Origin: Chara braunii
Taxonomy: Eukaryota; Streptophyta; Charophyceae; Charales; Characeae
Reading direction: 5' to 3'
DNA: 64,000 nucleotides
Assembly: GCA_003427395.1 (NCBI GenBank)
Contig: BFEA01000746.1
Coordinates: 138,343 to 202,342, forward strand
A program made the translations under genes and the position numbers. The first letter of the stretch is position 1. Every line of letters begins with the position of its first letter. The notes beneath the pieces are model-generated. The model did no database searches, was not told the DNA's origin, and saw only the letters and a list, made by a program, of their open reading frames with translations. This document shows positions 1 through 11,959 of this stretch, one piece after another.

Positions 1-788
1 AGGTCATCTGCGAAGAGAGAGCATACTGGGACCGCCTCCTCTGGGATAGAGGAAACTTGGATGTGCGTAATGTCTTTGTGATGTCTTAAGTTAGCAGCTA
101 GGGCTTCCATAATGATCACAAAGAGGAGGGGTGCAATTGGGTCATCTTGTCTCACTGATCTCTGGAGTATGATAGGGGGTGCCACATTTTCATTAACCAT
201 TACTCTTGTTGTGGCATTCCTATGAAATATATTGATCCATCTCCTAAAATGTGGGCCAAAATTGAGTTTTTCTAGGCATTTGTCTAAGAAAAACCAGTCA
301 ACATGATCATAGGTTTTCTCAAAGTCAATGAATATGAAAGCTGCGTTATGCGTGGATTGACGAGAAAGCTTAAAAAGCTCATTAATGAGTAGAATATTGT
401 CCTAGATGTTCCTTCCTTGAATAAAACCAGTTTGAGAGGGATGAATTATATCCACAATGTACTTATTTAGACGATTAGTGAGAGTTTTTTAAAGCAACTT
501 GTAAACCACAGTTAGCAGTGTAATGAGACGATAGTTTCCGATATTATATTTATCACCTTTCTTATAAAGTAATGTCAACACCCCTTGTCCTACTATCTCT
601 CCCTTCTCACCTGCATTCCATACTGCCTGATAGAAATCCATAAGATCTTGGGAAATAAAATCTCACAAAGCCTCTCAAAGTTCTTTAGGTAATCCATCAA
701 TCCCAAGAGTTTTTTCTTCCTCCATTAGTAAGAGTGTTGTCCGTATTTCTTCTTTTGTCAGGGGCAACTCCAGTTGTTCCCTCTGTTC
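1..788 (-). pseudogene. LINE ORF2 reverse transcriptase domain (degenerate)
   Basis: Minus-strand translation gives the RT blocks in order: LGIDGLPKEL, a YRLITLL block, QTGFIQGRNI, the catalytic-Asp block FIDFEKTYDHVDW, the VRQDDPIAPLLF block and FADD at bases 14-3. These match L1-type RT motifs, including the active-site (F/Y)ADD. In-frame stops lie just after LGIDGLPKEL (two TGA, near 675 and 665), at 491-489 (TAA) and 404-402 (TAG, in GRNI*DN), so the enzyme is not made. The reading continues at 3558 across the transposon at 789-3557. Confidence 0.92.
781..788. repeat. 8-bp target-site duplication, left
   Basis: CTCTGTTC, repeated at 3558-3565 on the other side of the element at 789-3557. 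Joining the flanks with one copy restores the LINE reading ...SLSLEQREQLELPL without a gap or shift. Confidence 0.9.
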
Positions 789-1000
789 CTGCGTTACCGA
801 GCGTACCTGTACGGCGCGTTTCCATACGGGTCGTACGAGTTTTTTTCGTACACGGACCTGTACGTGGACTTGTACGTACGTACAGGTCCCCGTACAATTT
901 TTTTTTGGGGGGGAGAGGGGGCCTTGCCGAGCAGCACAGGACGCCCCAAGGTGGTTTTTCGTTAGAGCGGGGTTTGTCTGGGCAGGGGGTTGTGGGAGGT

Positions 1001-1087
1001 CCAGCAAGCGTGCACATACACAGACTTAGTAGCAAGCGGGAAACTCAGCAAGGCATTCAGTCTATGGGCAAAACGCAGAAATCAGCT
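1001..1087 (+). repeat. 87-bp direct repeat, copy 1
   Basis: Begins CCAGCAAGCGTGCACA and ends CAGAAATCAGCT; nearly identical to 2563-2649 inside the same transposon. It suggests an internal duplication, or two copies of a smaller element within the hAT-like insertion. Confidence 0.85.
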
Positions 1088-1499
1088 ATGTGTTTCAATC
1101 ATACTTGCGACGCATCACGTGCACCTCAGTGCACATGAGCACACATGCGCACGCACGTGATGCGGCGCATTTAGAAATTAATTTAAAAAAAAATCAGAAA
1201 GCGTAGGTCGTCGTACCCATAAGTGTCCCTCTTTTTTAAAAAGGGTAAGTACACAAAGATAATATTTCGGGGCCTCATCCCTTTTCTCATTGGTTTGATT
1301 CTCCTTTCCGAAAAGTACCCTGCAAGCAATTAGCAAGGCTTGCATAACATTCGGAGGGATGTGCATTGGACTGTTGGAAGACCACGAGTACGCCAGCAAT
1401 ATATCCCGGATTTGGATTCAGGTCTGTGTTCCAAGAGTTATGGGTTACGAATTTACCACAAACACTCCAGTAGTTGTCTCGTTTGTTTTTTTCCCCTTT

Positions 1500-1945
1500 T
1501 CTTACGTGCAGTGGCCCTAAGGGCCTCGCACTTGCAGGAAAGACAAACGGATGGCTTGTATGGTTCCAGTTTCTAGGAGAAGATTCATTCTAGTTTTGCA
1601 CATACAGTAGCTGTCTTGTTTTTTTTGTTTTTCCTTTTCTTACTTGCGTGCAGTGGTCCTTTTTTTTTTCCCCTTTTCTTACGTGCAGTGGCCCTAAGGG
1701 CCTCGCTCCACTCATCAGCACTTGCAGAAAAGACAAAGGGATGGCTTGTATGGTTCCAGTTTCTAGGAGAAGATTCATTCTAGTTTTGGACATACAGTAA
1801 CTGTCTCTTTTTTTTTGTTTTTCCTTTTCTTACTTGCGTGCAGTGGCCCTAAGGGCCTGGCTCCACTCATCAGCACTTGCAGAAAAGAAAAAACGTATGA
1901 CCTGTATGGATCCAGTTTCTAGGAGAAGATTCATTCTATTGCACA
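1500..1945 (+). repeat. Three-copy tandem repeat, about 120-150 bp unit
   Basis: Each unit carries CTTACGTGCAGTGGCCCTAA, an AGACAAA(C/G)GGATGGC-like stretch and AGGAGAAGATTCATTC, and most are followed by a T-rich run. Units start near 1500, 1678 and 1829, with a short partial unit near 1638. No coding signal. Confidence 0.8.
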
Positions 1946-2436
1946 TTTGGTGAGTAGTGGAGTGAAGCCCTGAAGGTCACAGTGCCGAGTTAGCAAGTCA
2001 GTAACCCATAACTGCTGAAACACGGACCTGAAATAGAAGCTACACCATATGTAGCTGGCCTACTCCCTCCTTACTACGAGTCCAGTGACGACCATATTTG
2101 GCAGGGACCTTTTGAAGTGTTGGCAGGGGTCATCTGAATAATGTGAAAGTAGGAGATGAAAAAAAAAAAAAAAAAAAATGGTGGCCCATACATGCTCTAG
2201 ACTCAGACTGGTTGGACTGGTACCCNCCTAGACCTAGCCTACAACCACTGGCCTCTAAAAATGCCACTTTTGTCTTCTTCTGCTCGGCTTCCAATACCTG
2301 CACATCTACCCCTTCAAGGTGCGGTACCGGCCTACCCACTACTTGAGTGTTTTTCCCGCTGCAATCCCTTGATGTCATGGCCACAGGTAAGTACCGGCCC
2401 TGAGGGCCCAATGAACGAGCAAGTGCCCTTATGGGC

Positions 2437-2562
2437 CACACACACTCAAGCCATCTAGCACTCAGACAGGCACGGCCACACACACTCTCAAGCCAATCAG
2501 CACTCAGACAGGCACGGCCACACACACACTCAAGCCAACCAACACTCAGACAGACATGCACT
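2437..2562 (+). repeat. About 40-bp tandem repeat, three copies
   Basis: Units contain GGCCACACACACTC, CAAGCCA and CACTCAGACAG. It is imperfect and grades into CA-rich sequence. Confidence 0.75.
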
Positions 2563-2649
2563 CCAGCAAGCGTGCACACACACAGACTTAGTAGCAAGCG
2601 GGAAACTCAGCAAGGCATTCAGTCTATGGGCAAAACTCAGAAATCAGCT
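2563..2649 (+). repeat. 87-bp direct repeat, copy 2
   Basis: Near-identical partner of 1001-1087. Confidence 0.85.
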
Positions 2650-3557
2650 GACAGTGTGTGTTTCAGTCCATGTTTGGACGGGTCATCACACTAAGGAGGC
2701 AGGCCCTCTATCTGCCTCACATGTCAGCAGCAGGTAGAGGGCCTGCCACAACAGCTCTCCGGACCCAACGCAGCTCATTAAAAAAAAAAAAAAAAAAACG
2801 GCTACGCCTGAATATAAAAAATGAGCCCATGGCTCCATGCCAGTGTGAGGATCGGGGTCCTCGGCAGGCCTAAGGGGCCCCGGTTACAGTAGTGCCCGCC
2901 CTAAGTGAAGGCGGGCCTAACATTTCACAAGAGGCCTATGACTGTCAATTTCATATTTGGGGTACAGGCAGTTGCGACGCGCCAGTTGGTTGAGAGAAAC
3001 ACAGGCCGAGCAACCAAGACATTCTGGGCCTTTCCAACGCGTGCAGGCCCTGTCTATTAGTAGGCTGATCGTAGCTGTGTAGGAGTAGGCTGGGCGCTGA
3101 GCTCCAAGTAGGAGTGTGAAGGGACTGGACTCTTGTGTTGTTGGCGGAGAGAGAAAGCTCTCCTTGACATTGGTTTTCAGTACTATGAACCTCCATTGGT
3201 GTATTATTGGTGCAATGCTGCTGTGTGGACACGGTGTGACTATCTGGCTTTCAATGCGATGGTGTAATCTGGAATTGTCGTCTCGCTGTTGCTTATTTTC
3301 CTTGCACCAGGTGGGACTGTGAGGAAAACAGCAGCAGACACCCGAAGGCTATTCAGGGGCATTTTTTGCCATAACGCCCCCATAAACAAGTTTTTCGAGC
3401 GTTTTTCAGGTTTTTGGACTTTACGAAGTCTACAAGAGATGCCAAAAAAAAAAAAAAAAAAAAAAAACCTCGTACGGGAACCCTAGCGTACGAGTAGCGT
3501 ACAAGTACGATTCGTACTCTCGTACTCGTACGGGGGCCCGTACAAGTCACAACGCAG

Positions 3558-3565
3558 CTCTGTTC
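3558..3565. repeat. 8-bp target-site duplication, right
   Basis: Second copy of CTCTGTTC; partner at 781-788. Confidence 0.9.
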
Positions 3566-3857
3566 TAATGATAGTGATTTAGTCAATGGGGTAAGAAAAT
3601 CCTCGACTTCCCTAGAGCGTAGATCCAAGGACATATCCCTATTTCGTGATAAAAAGAAGTCCTTGAAAAAGTCCCTGGCAATTTTAAAGCATTCGGCTGT
3701 TGACGAGACTAGTGGGCCGTTGAGGGATTGAGGATGAGTCAATGTCTTTATGACAGTTCTACCAGTGCGAACCTTAGCCATGGCAAAAAATCTTGCATCC
3801 ATGGCTCCTTCCGTGTAATGTTTTCGAATTCGACCTTGAATCCTCATACCTTGCCAT

Positions 3858-4219
3858 CTATGTAGCACCGTGTTCGCGTTCGGAGGCGAACGCGAACATG
3901 TTCGCCCGAACGCGAACAAGCGCCCAAAACCCTCCGAACGCGAACATAAAAATTATTTAAAAAAACAAAACAAAACAGTTCTCAGAAAAATCTGAAAATA
4001 ATATATGTGATGTAAAATAATAATACAAACAACTTTTGCCTTGGAGTCATGTTCAAATTCGTAGCCAATCATGATTTAAAAATCAAAAACCGAAAAAAAA
4101 TATATATGACGATATATATATATATATATTTACGAAAAAAAGTTATGTTCGCCCGAACATGTTCGCGAGCTGTTCGCGCGAACATGAAGGGGTGCGAACA
4201 CGTTCACTGTGTTACGCAG
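3858..4219. mobile_element. Small hAT-like MITE in the LINE, 362 bp
   Basis: Second insertion in the LINE linker. CTTGCCAT occurs at 3850-3857 and again at 4220-4227. The element starts CTATGTAGCAC and, read from the other end, starts CTGCGTAACAC, giving an imperfect inverted end (8 of 11). The matching run of flanks is 12 bp, but four of those bases can belong to the element, leaving an 8-bp duplication. Both subterminal regions are dense in GTTCGCG/CGCGAAC. The middle is AT-rich with a TA run. It has no ORF of its own. Its right end resembles the CTGCGTTAC end of the element at 789-3557. Without it the LINE reads through ...YRWQGMRIQ. Confidence 0.82.
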
Positions 4220-5290
4220 CTTGCCATCTATATTCCATATGAGAAAGTAATCGAGATTCTAATTCTTGTATTTTTCGGGCCGTATCATCGATAAGTTTTT
4301 AGTCTCTTTCATCAACTTCTAAGAGTTGTAGTTGTTGAATACGTTGGTAAATACGTCTTTCAGAAGAATGTCGTTCAACTGCTAATAATTTTGAATATTC
4401 GTTGCATTTACGACGTAGGAAAACTAAACCGTTATTGAACCATTGGATGCCATTATTTATGGTGGCCTTGTGATTTCTCCAAGCACCTTCCAGTTCTTCA
4501 GAAAGAAGAATAAGGTCTATCCGTGACTTAGTGGACGATCTGGCTTGGTTTTTCCAGTAGCATGTATAAGAACGCTGAGACAGATTCATTATCCTAAAAG
4601 AGTCAAAAATATTTAATTGAGAGAAGTTAGCCATCAAAATCTCATCTGATTCCACGTAAGCTGGGCAGGGATTGAGAATATTCCATCTGTAAAGGGACCG
4701 GTCCGGAGCGGCATTGAAGTCACCTGCTATAATGACCGGGATTCCTACAGGGAGGAGGGGGGGGGGAGGATTCAAAAAAGTGTTGGCGTTCCCCAATATC
4801 ACTGGGTCCGTATACACATAGGATGTTGACTACTACCAACTCCATCATTGCTAAAATATAAACCCACCTGCCTTCCACTTTGTCAGTTTCCCAGTATACC
4901 GGTTCTAGCTTGGATCCTGGAGGGATCCAAATGGCTACTCCAACACTCCAAGGGCGAGGGGCGTGAGCTATGAAGGTTGTAAAGGGCTAGATTTGTTTGT
5001 GACAATGGTTATGATGGGATGAATTAATGAGGTGAGTCTCCTGGATGCAAATCACATCAGACCACTGTCTTCCTCCAAAACCTCTCAACAGATCATAGAT
5101 TGCTTGCTTTTTTTGGTACTTGGCTGATGCTAGACCATTAACGTTCAGAGATCTGAGGTCAAGGTCCGCATTTCTCTTGTGTAATTTCCATGTTTTATCT
5201 TTGTTATAAAGGGCGTCAATTGCTCGAAGGTTATCAATTACCAAGTCAAGGTGTGGTAATAAGGCATGATGAAGGGGGGTCAGAGGGGGG

Positions 5291-8200
5291 TTAGAGGTCT
5301 AGCCACTGTCCTGAGTCCAATAAGCCACCTGTCATCAAAGTCTTAAGGCCTAGCAACCTGACCAGCAAAGTACCAATGTTTGTTTCTGACCAAAATTCAT
5401 TTGCTTTCACTTTGAGAAGTTGGAGCCCACACAGGGCATCCTGACTGAACCATCTGAGGTCCATGTTCTTGCTAACTTCGTATTTCAAATATACATCTCC
5501 TTCAGCCAGCCTATGCACTCCATCTTTTACTGGTAGCAAAGTCTTTCCCCCAGGCGGGAAGTTTGTCTTGACAAAACTTAATAAATCATTCTTTGAAGAG
5601 GAAGGAGAGGGGGGGGCCGAAGCAGGTCCCAAAACTGTAACTTCTCCATAGACTGCTCCCGTGCGCTCAGATAAACCAACCTCCCAAGTACCTCCTTGAT
5701 GTCTCACTGGTAAGAGTCTTGTTCCAACTTTCGTGGGTGATAACTCTCCTTGACCCTTGGCTAGGCCATATTTCAATTTTTGGCTTTTGCTTGTGAGTTC
5801 AGACTCCATATCAAGAGAAGGGGTTTGGGAAGAAGCCGGGTTTGGGGAACTTACTATAGCCTCATAATCCTTCTCACTATCCTCTTCAGACTGGACATCG
5901 GAGGGATTCCCTGGTTGACCAGAAAGCTCTGTCTTGTGAGACTGATCAATTACCTGGGAATTCTGGGAATCTTCTGAAGCAATGGTCTCAAGAGACTGAC
6001 TATCTGTGACAATGTTACAAGAGTTTTAGAGCCTTGGAGACACCGCAGGTTTCAGCAACTCATGATTTTTCTGCAAGTCCAATGACTCTGGGTCCCACTC
6101 AATCAGGTTCTGGCTATGTTTACTGGGTGAAGTGGACTGCAGTTTTTGTGGAATCTGCAAAAATGTTTTCTCCCCCGTGAGCTTAGATATAATTACTCTA
6201 AAGACTTGATCGCCTTCTTTCTGTTTGGCTAGCTGCTTTGTGGGTATGACGTCTGAACCAGGAATCCCTTCATCCTCGGGGCCAGAGTACACTGAGTTCC
6301 CTGGTTCGAGAGTAAGGGTTTCCTTGCAAGGATCATTAGCTTGTGAAGACAGCTTCCCGTTATTAATCTCTGCACTTTCCAAAATGATACTATTGTTGGT
6401 GATGGGAACTGTATCATGACCCACTAATTTGAGTGGGCAAGTTTTCGGTTGCCTGTTATCACCAACCTCATGCTCATCCTCCGTTTGCCTTTGCAGGGGT
6501 TGAAAGGAATTATGAGAAGTAGGCAGACCCACATTCTGGTACCCAGCATTGAATCTGGTGGAAACTATGTAGAGTAGTTTGGTACTAATGTCTTCCCAAG
6601 TGACACCCTGTGGGGGACCTTGCAACAAAAACGATTCCAAACTCTTACTACTTTCCAGCATTGGAAGCAGCTCATGCAGAAAGAGGGGCCGACTGCACTA
6701 GGATATGCTGGGATGCTGGCTTTTCATGTTGAAAAGCAGCCAATCCGCTATTTGGAGGATGACCGACTTGACAGTAGAGGATACCAGGACATCAACAGTG
6801 TTGATGCTCATGATTACTTCAACAGAGAGTGGAGGGAGAAAGGGTTCAATTTCTTCAATTTCCATTAGTTCAATTCCAAACGAGTCCTTGAAGGGGTCAA
6901 TGTCCATAGGTGTAACTTCTGCATCAACAAGATTTTTGGGAATGCCATTTTCTGCAGAAGGTAGAATGCTTACAACACTTACAGGGCCTGTCTAATTCCT
7001 TGCAGAGAGAGGGGGAGGAGGAGGGGGGGTCTTTTGTTTAGTTGTTCCCCTCTTCTTGACTTCCTTCCACTCTAAACCTCCCCCCATCCCATTCTTTGGT
7101 AAATAATCTGCTGGTTTTGGTCCAGGAGACCTATCCACGCTGGTGGAATAGGAGGATGATGGTCCCTTATGCTTTTGTTTTTCCGTCCGTCCCCCTAGTT
7201 GTGGTCCTATTGGTCCTACTGGTGTCCCGGCTGGAACAACCTCTTCTTCCACAGTTCCCTGAGTCTTCTGACTCACAGCCTGTCCATTCTTCAATGAATT
7301 GCCTGATTGTGGATGGGGGGGCAAAGGTTGAGGAGGCAGCCAATTAGCCGGCGGACGAGGGGTCTTGTGGAAACCACTCCTTCTTTCCCAGACCCACCCC
7401 ATTTGTTGGTCAGCTTGGTTCAGATGTTCCCAGTAAACCCAACCATGAAAACCTGCGATAGTGGGGAACCACTTATTGGGTCTGTGGGGATCTCGTTTGA
7501 GTCGCAGATCCAGAGGTATCGCATGTTGGGGGTGGAAGGAACATGCAAAATCAAAATGGAGGTGACCATATGCTTTACACTTAACGCACCATGGCTGAAA
7601 CTTATGGGCGGTGTGAATCTGGTACACGCGGCCCCCCATTTTAAAAGGAATAATATTGTCTATTGAGAACAACTGTTCTTTGGGTAAGTCCAAGGCAAGC
7701 ATTAAATAATCATCCCTTTTAGCCACGTAGGAAGGCAATGAAATCTGCAATTTTTTACTATTGTCCAAAGTCATAAATAAAAGTTGCCTGGACTTCAATA
7801 GGAATATGCCTAAACTCGACCCAGTAGTAATCTTTCATCAATTGCTCTCTCTTTTCCTCGGGGCCAACCTTTTTGGGAAGCCACAGGTAGACTCTCACTT
7901 CTGAACGGACCCAGAACAGTTTCTTCCATGCATCCATCATGACTTTGTCTTTATCAAAGAGAGACAACACAGTGAAAACAGTGGGTGTGATAGGCTGAAT
8001 TAAAAAAAAATCCTTCACACCTTCGGGACTGTCATTAATGATTCGAGTTTTTTACAGATAAATTTAATTTTATCATAAACCGATCTGTTTGCTGCCTCAT
8101 CATAAAAGATCCAGTTTGTTGCATGTTTAGTGTAGACTGTATCTTGTTGTGGTAACTGAGTAATCGGGTAAGATTTCATCAAGGTCTTCCTACCCCCTGT

Positions 8201-8709
8201 TCAATCACTAACTGCTCGGAGGGGAGGAGAAAAGTGACAGGAAATAGGCTCGAGCAGTTCCTCGTGAGGGGAGCTGGATGGGCCAATCGCAGGGCGCTGG
8301 ATCGAGAGATATTTGTCATGCAAGGATTCCCTGACTTTATGGGCCCAAGAGGGCTGACTCGTTTGCTGAGATGAGGGAGTATCAACAGAAAAACATCCTT
8401 CGAAGAGGAGGAAAGGGGGGGAGTTGTTTTTTCTTGTGATCTCACCTCCTCCCTTTCTTCCTCTGTTAATATCTCATCATCAGTAGCACTCCCCGCCTCT
8501 GTCATAGAGAGATCGTTTGAGTGGGTTGACAGTGCTTGAGCCTGTGGCCTGGTAGGATGGTCAGGTTGGACGACGGGTTCTGCTGAGCCAGGAGGAATGA
8601 CCATCTGCTGTTGTTGGGATACAACGGCAGAGATGGTGGGGTGCATGAGTTTTCCAGACCCCACCTGAAATCCAGGCTGTTGTATCATGGGCTGCGATGC
8701 TTTGATCAC
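5291..8709 (-). pseudogene. LINE ORF1 nucleic-acid-binding protein (degenerate)
   Basis: This lies upstream of ORF2 on the same strand and has the ORF1 (gag-like) position. A DUF4283-like stretch (VRVYLWLPKKVG ... YYWVEFRHIPIEVQ) precedes a zinc knuckle, CVKCKAYGHLHFDFAC (C-x2-C-x4-H-x6-C). The usual knuckle has four residues before the last Cys, so the spacing here is slightly long. The rest is low-complexity and polar, rich in Pro, Ser and Glu, with GN-rich basic stretches. The frame shifts near 8030 and near 7790. Stops interrupt the downstream part around 6990, 6695 and 6025. Family assignment of the N-terminal part rests mainly on position; the knuckle is direct. Confidence 0.75.
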
Positions 8710-8879
8710 AGTTGAGTTCCCCCTGTGAGCTTTTCAGTACTAAGATTCGAAGAGTCGTCTCTTGGCCTGGTGTATGATGTTGGGCCAATGTGCCTGAGCA
8801 GCGAGTGCCTCATCGCGCCCTGATTAACAACAAGGACTCTGAACCCTTTGCACGTCGACAGTTCAACTTCATCGTGATG

Positions 8880-9065
8880 GCTATGAAAGCCTTACAATCT
8901 TAAAATAAAAATTAAGAAAATTAGTAAGTGAAAAATCAAATAAATAAATAAATTTAATAAATTTAATAAATTATTAATTAACCAGTACTTGCCACAGTTG
9001 TGTAGTGTACTTGTACTTTGATTACATTAACTTTTCTTTATTAATTAATTAATTAATTAACCTCA
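8880..9065. other. AT-rich spacer
   Basis: Runs of AATAAATAAAT and TTAATTAATTAAT with no ORF. It lies just outside the 5' side of the LINE and could be its target region. Confidence 0.6.
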
Positions 9066-9555
9066 TTGTGAATTGCTTTGGTTGTAGAATGAAGTTGGCT
9101 TGGGGCCCTAGGGATGCGAGTTGTCAGGGGAGGCAGGGAGTTTGGGAGTAATCAGGAAAGAACACACCTGTACTGGACTGTGTTGTGGGAACACAGTAAT
9201 ATCTCTTCACAGTCGACTTTTACTGAAGTATCTTCTCATTTTCCGGATTCTTTCACTGTTCCGTGTCGTCGCTCGAAGCTTCGGCCCGATCAGTGATGTT
9301 CTTTCCACACTGCAAATGGAGAGTATTCCAATCGTTCCGCACTCAGTATCGTTCCGGTTCTCCTATCACCACCCCTTCTTACTTCTGACGATCAGAGAAC
9401 CAAATAAAGCATTTTCAATGCTTCAATCATCCCCCACTCCAATCTCCCCCCTTTCCTGCCGTTCACTTAATCTCGATGTAAGAGGACGCCAAAGCTGCCT
9501 TGTCCCATCAGACAAAAATACATTAGGCTATAGTGGCACAGAGAGAACTATCATG

Positions 9556-11610
9556 TGACATGGCGTGTTTTGACGCCTTCTCTGCTGCGCGAGCTGTGAC
9601 ATCAAAAATTAAACCCGCCCGACTCGACTTTCCTCTCTCCTCTAGCCCTTCCTATTTTGAGGTCAGTCGTGAATCACACCAAGTTGGAGTCCAGCGAAGC
9701 TCATAAATGACGAAGGTGAAATATCCTCTTCCCCATCATCAATGAAGCAATGCCTTCCTCTTTCGTGGCGCTCGGCGCCCAGACTACAACTGTCAGATCC
9801 TATCCAGTCTACTGTTTTAAAAAACCGAAAGTTGGCGTCAACAGCTTCCCAAAGTACGTGCAGAACACAGGCAGTGTCGTCTACAACACACACTAGGTAC
9901 GTCCCCGTATCCCTCTCCACCTCGATCCTCCCCCCAGATGGCACGTGCTCGATCCTCCCCCCAGATGCCACGTGCACCCAAGAGATCGCAGTAAGAAGAT
10001 TTCAATGTCGCCCTTGCTAGTGATCGCTTGCTGAGTCAAAAACGGGGCCCATCAACCTATGACATGGTGCGTGCAGTAGGCTGCCCTAGTTACGACGCAC
10101 TCCGAAAACCAATCTCGTATCGACTCACCAAAAAAGCGCAACTTGTAAAATTTTGAACCGATTTCAAAGAAAAAAAGGGGGGCCGCTGATTGTTGTGACA
10201 CCCTCCGAAAACCAATCCCTTATCGACTTCAGCAAAAAGGCGCAACTCATGAAATTGTGGACAGCTGTAAATCACGCCAAGTCAGAGACTAACGAAGTTC
10301 ATAAATGACGAAGTTAAAATAGTTCCTCCCCCATCTTCAATGAAGCAATGTCTTCCTCCTTCGTGACGCTCAGCGCCCAAACCACAATAGCCAGATCCAC
10401 TCTAGCCTACTTTAAAAAACAACTGAAGGTTGGCTTGAACAGCTTCTCGAAGTACGTGCAGAGATCAGCCAATGCCGTCCACAACATGCACCAGGTACGT
10501 CCCCGTATTCCTCTCAACCTCAATCCTCCCCCAGATGCCACATGCACCCAAGAACTCACAGTAAGAAGGTTGCAATGTTGACTCGAAAACAGGCCGCACC
10601 AACGTGACGCGTGCGCTAGGCGGCCCTGGTTGTGACACATTCCGAAAACCAATCCCGTATCACTCAGCAGAACAGCACAACTCAAGAAATTCTGAACAGA
10701 TTACAAAGGGAAAAGGGTGGTGATTGCACTTGGCTAGTAATCGCTTGTTGAGGCGATGACGAAATGATTCTCGCACAATGTCTGCCTGGATTCTGCCTCA
10801 GACCTTACGATACTAGTCAGCACTCTCACCACATCAACCAGTGACATGGCGTGTGCTATCACCCTCCTTTGCTGCGCGGTCACAGATGCCACATGAACCC
10901 AAGAACTCGCTGCGTCGAATACGGGAAGAATCCCACACAATGTATATCTGGCTTAATCAACAAGATCTCGCTATAATGACACTTGTGCCCCACAAACTCA
11001 CTTTAAGAGGACGTCAATGCTGCCATTGCTAGTGATCGCTTGGTGAGTCGACTACGGGAGGAATCTCACTCAGTGCGTATCTGGCTTGAACAACCGGATC
11101 TCGCTGTAAAGCCTCTTGCAACCACACTCTTGACAAAATACCTCAATCCTTCAGACTTACTACCTCCTCAAACTGTGACGTGACGCGCACATGACACAGC
11201 GAAACACATGAAAATCTGAACATATTTCAATAGCAAAACGATGTTGGTAGTAATCGCTTGTTGAGGCGATCACGGGAGGATTCTCGCGCACTGTCTACAT
11301 GGATTTTGCATCGGACCACCACTCACCTCTAAATGGTTATCGATCGTCTCAATCCACTTCACACTTTAGCATCCAGAAGGCTGTCTTCGCCTTGATTTCA
11401 TAGGTACTTCTCACAGAACGTACCTACACTGCCATTTGCTACATCTCCTGACATGGCAGCACCGAAATCTGTTGCGAAACTGGTAGAGGAGAATCTTTCT
11501 CACCGTCGTGAATAAGTTACTCCACCAGTCAGCACTGCCACCGCATCAGCCTGTGACATGGTGTGTGCTAGCGCCCTCCTCTGCTGAGCGTGTGCTAGGC
11601 GGCTGGTCAT
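9556..11610 (+). repeat. Diverged non-coding repeat block
   Basis: Recurring words in loose order: GTGACATGGCGTGT near 9556, 10850 and 11555; CAATGAAGCAATG at about 9740 and 10338; CAGATGCCACATGCACCCAAG-like stretches near 9966, 10533 and 10884; and TAGTGATCGCTTG near 10018 and 11030. The segments 9740-9990 and 10338-10580 are clearly homologous, about 600 bp apart. I find no sustained ORF, and the small ones present are not conserved between copies. This is probably an old tandem duplication of an unidentified repeat. Confidence 0.6.
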
Positions 11611-11959
11611 CCAGAATCTCTACCTCACTGTTATCATATCCGTCTTCTTCCTCCAACAGATGATCAGTAATTGTAGATAAACTAGCAATCAGATAACCAC
11701 TTCTGCCAGATAGGTACATCACTTCTCTCACACACTTAGGTCAAACTCGGGACTAACTCCGCTGATCTGCACTTACTATGACAGACAATGGCAACTTCTG
11801 CCATAGCAACTAGAGTCCTGATCCACCACTTACGACTGGCGGCGACTGTGGAGACCGTGTTGCGGGACACAGGACGTGGTCATCAATGACCATTCCTCAT
11901 GTCGGAAGTTCGTGCCATGTCCATTTTGTATTACGGATTGCTATCGACAGTTTACCAAT

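Larger units (their letters stand above)
789..3557. mobile_element. hAT-like non-autonomous DNA transposon, 2.77 kb
   Basis: Insertion into the LINE, defined by an 8-bp direct duplication (CTCTGTTC) and short inverted ends: it starts CTGCGTT and ends AACGCAG. Both subterminal regions are packed with GTAC: about nine in 789-893 and eight in 3465-3557, mostly inside CGTACG-like words. Short clustered subterminal motifs and 8-bp duplications are typical of hAT elements, where the transposase binds the motifs. I see no transposase ORF inside, so it would need help in trans. The interior is mixed sequence with A-runs (2159-2178, 2780-2799, 3444-3466) and several internal repeats. The terminal bases differ from the classic CAGGG-type hAT end, so P or another 8-bp superfamily remains possible. 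Confidence 0.85.
3558..5244 (-). pseudogene. LINE ORF2 apurinic-type endonuclease and linker (degenerate)
   Basis: ORF2 starts near 5244. The N-terminal endonuclease shows LNVNGLASAKYQKKQA, then ICIQETHL (catalytic Glu), VNILCVYGPSD, VIIAGDFNAAPDR (the GDFN metal site) and SRIDLILLSEELEGAW. This is the exonuclease-endonuclease-phosphatase fold that nicks target DNA for reverse transcription. The linker continues through GAMDARFFAMAKVRTGRT to the junction at 3558. Damage: a TAG near 4990, a frameshift near a G-run at 4758-4768, a stop after LLEVDERD near 4299, and the 362-bp insertion at 3858-4219. Because of these breaks the domain reads in pieces in different frames. Confidence 0.9.
1..8709 (-). 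mobile_element. LINE (L1-like) retrotransposon, cut by window edge
   Basis: A non-LTR retrotransposon on the minus strand, with ORF1 at 8709-5291, then ORF2 endonuclease (5244-4299), linker, and reverse transcriptase running off the window at base 1. The order zinc-knuckle ORF1, APE endonuclease, RT is that of plant L1-type LINEs. The copy is dead: it has several stops, at least three frameshifts and two later DNA-transposon insertions (789-3557 and 3858-4219). Removing each insertion plus one 8-bp duplication restores the reading frame, so the LINE was there first. The RNase H or 3' tail lies beyond the window. The 5' end is unclear; AT-rich sequence starts near 8880. Confidence 0.9.

Noticed and set aside
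3850-4231. 12-bp target duplication for the small insertion
   Set aside because: The flanks match for 12 bp, but starting the element at CTATGTAGCAC gives inverted ends and the same 8-bp length as the neighbouring insertion, so 8 bp is the better reading.
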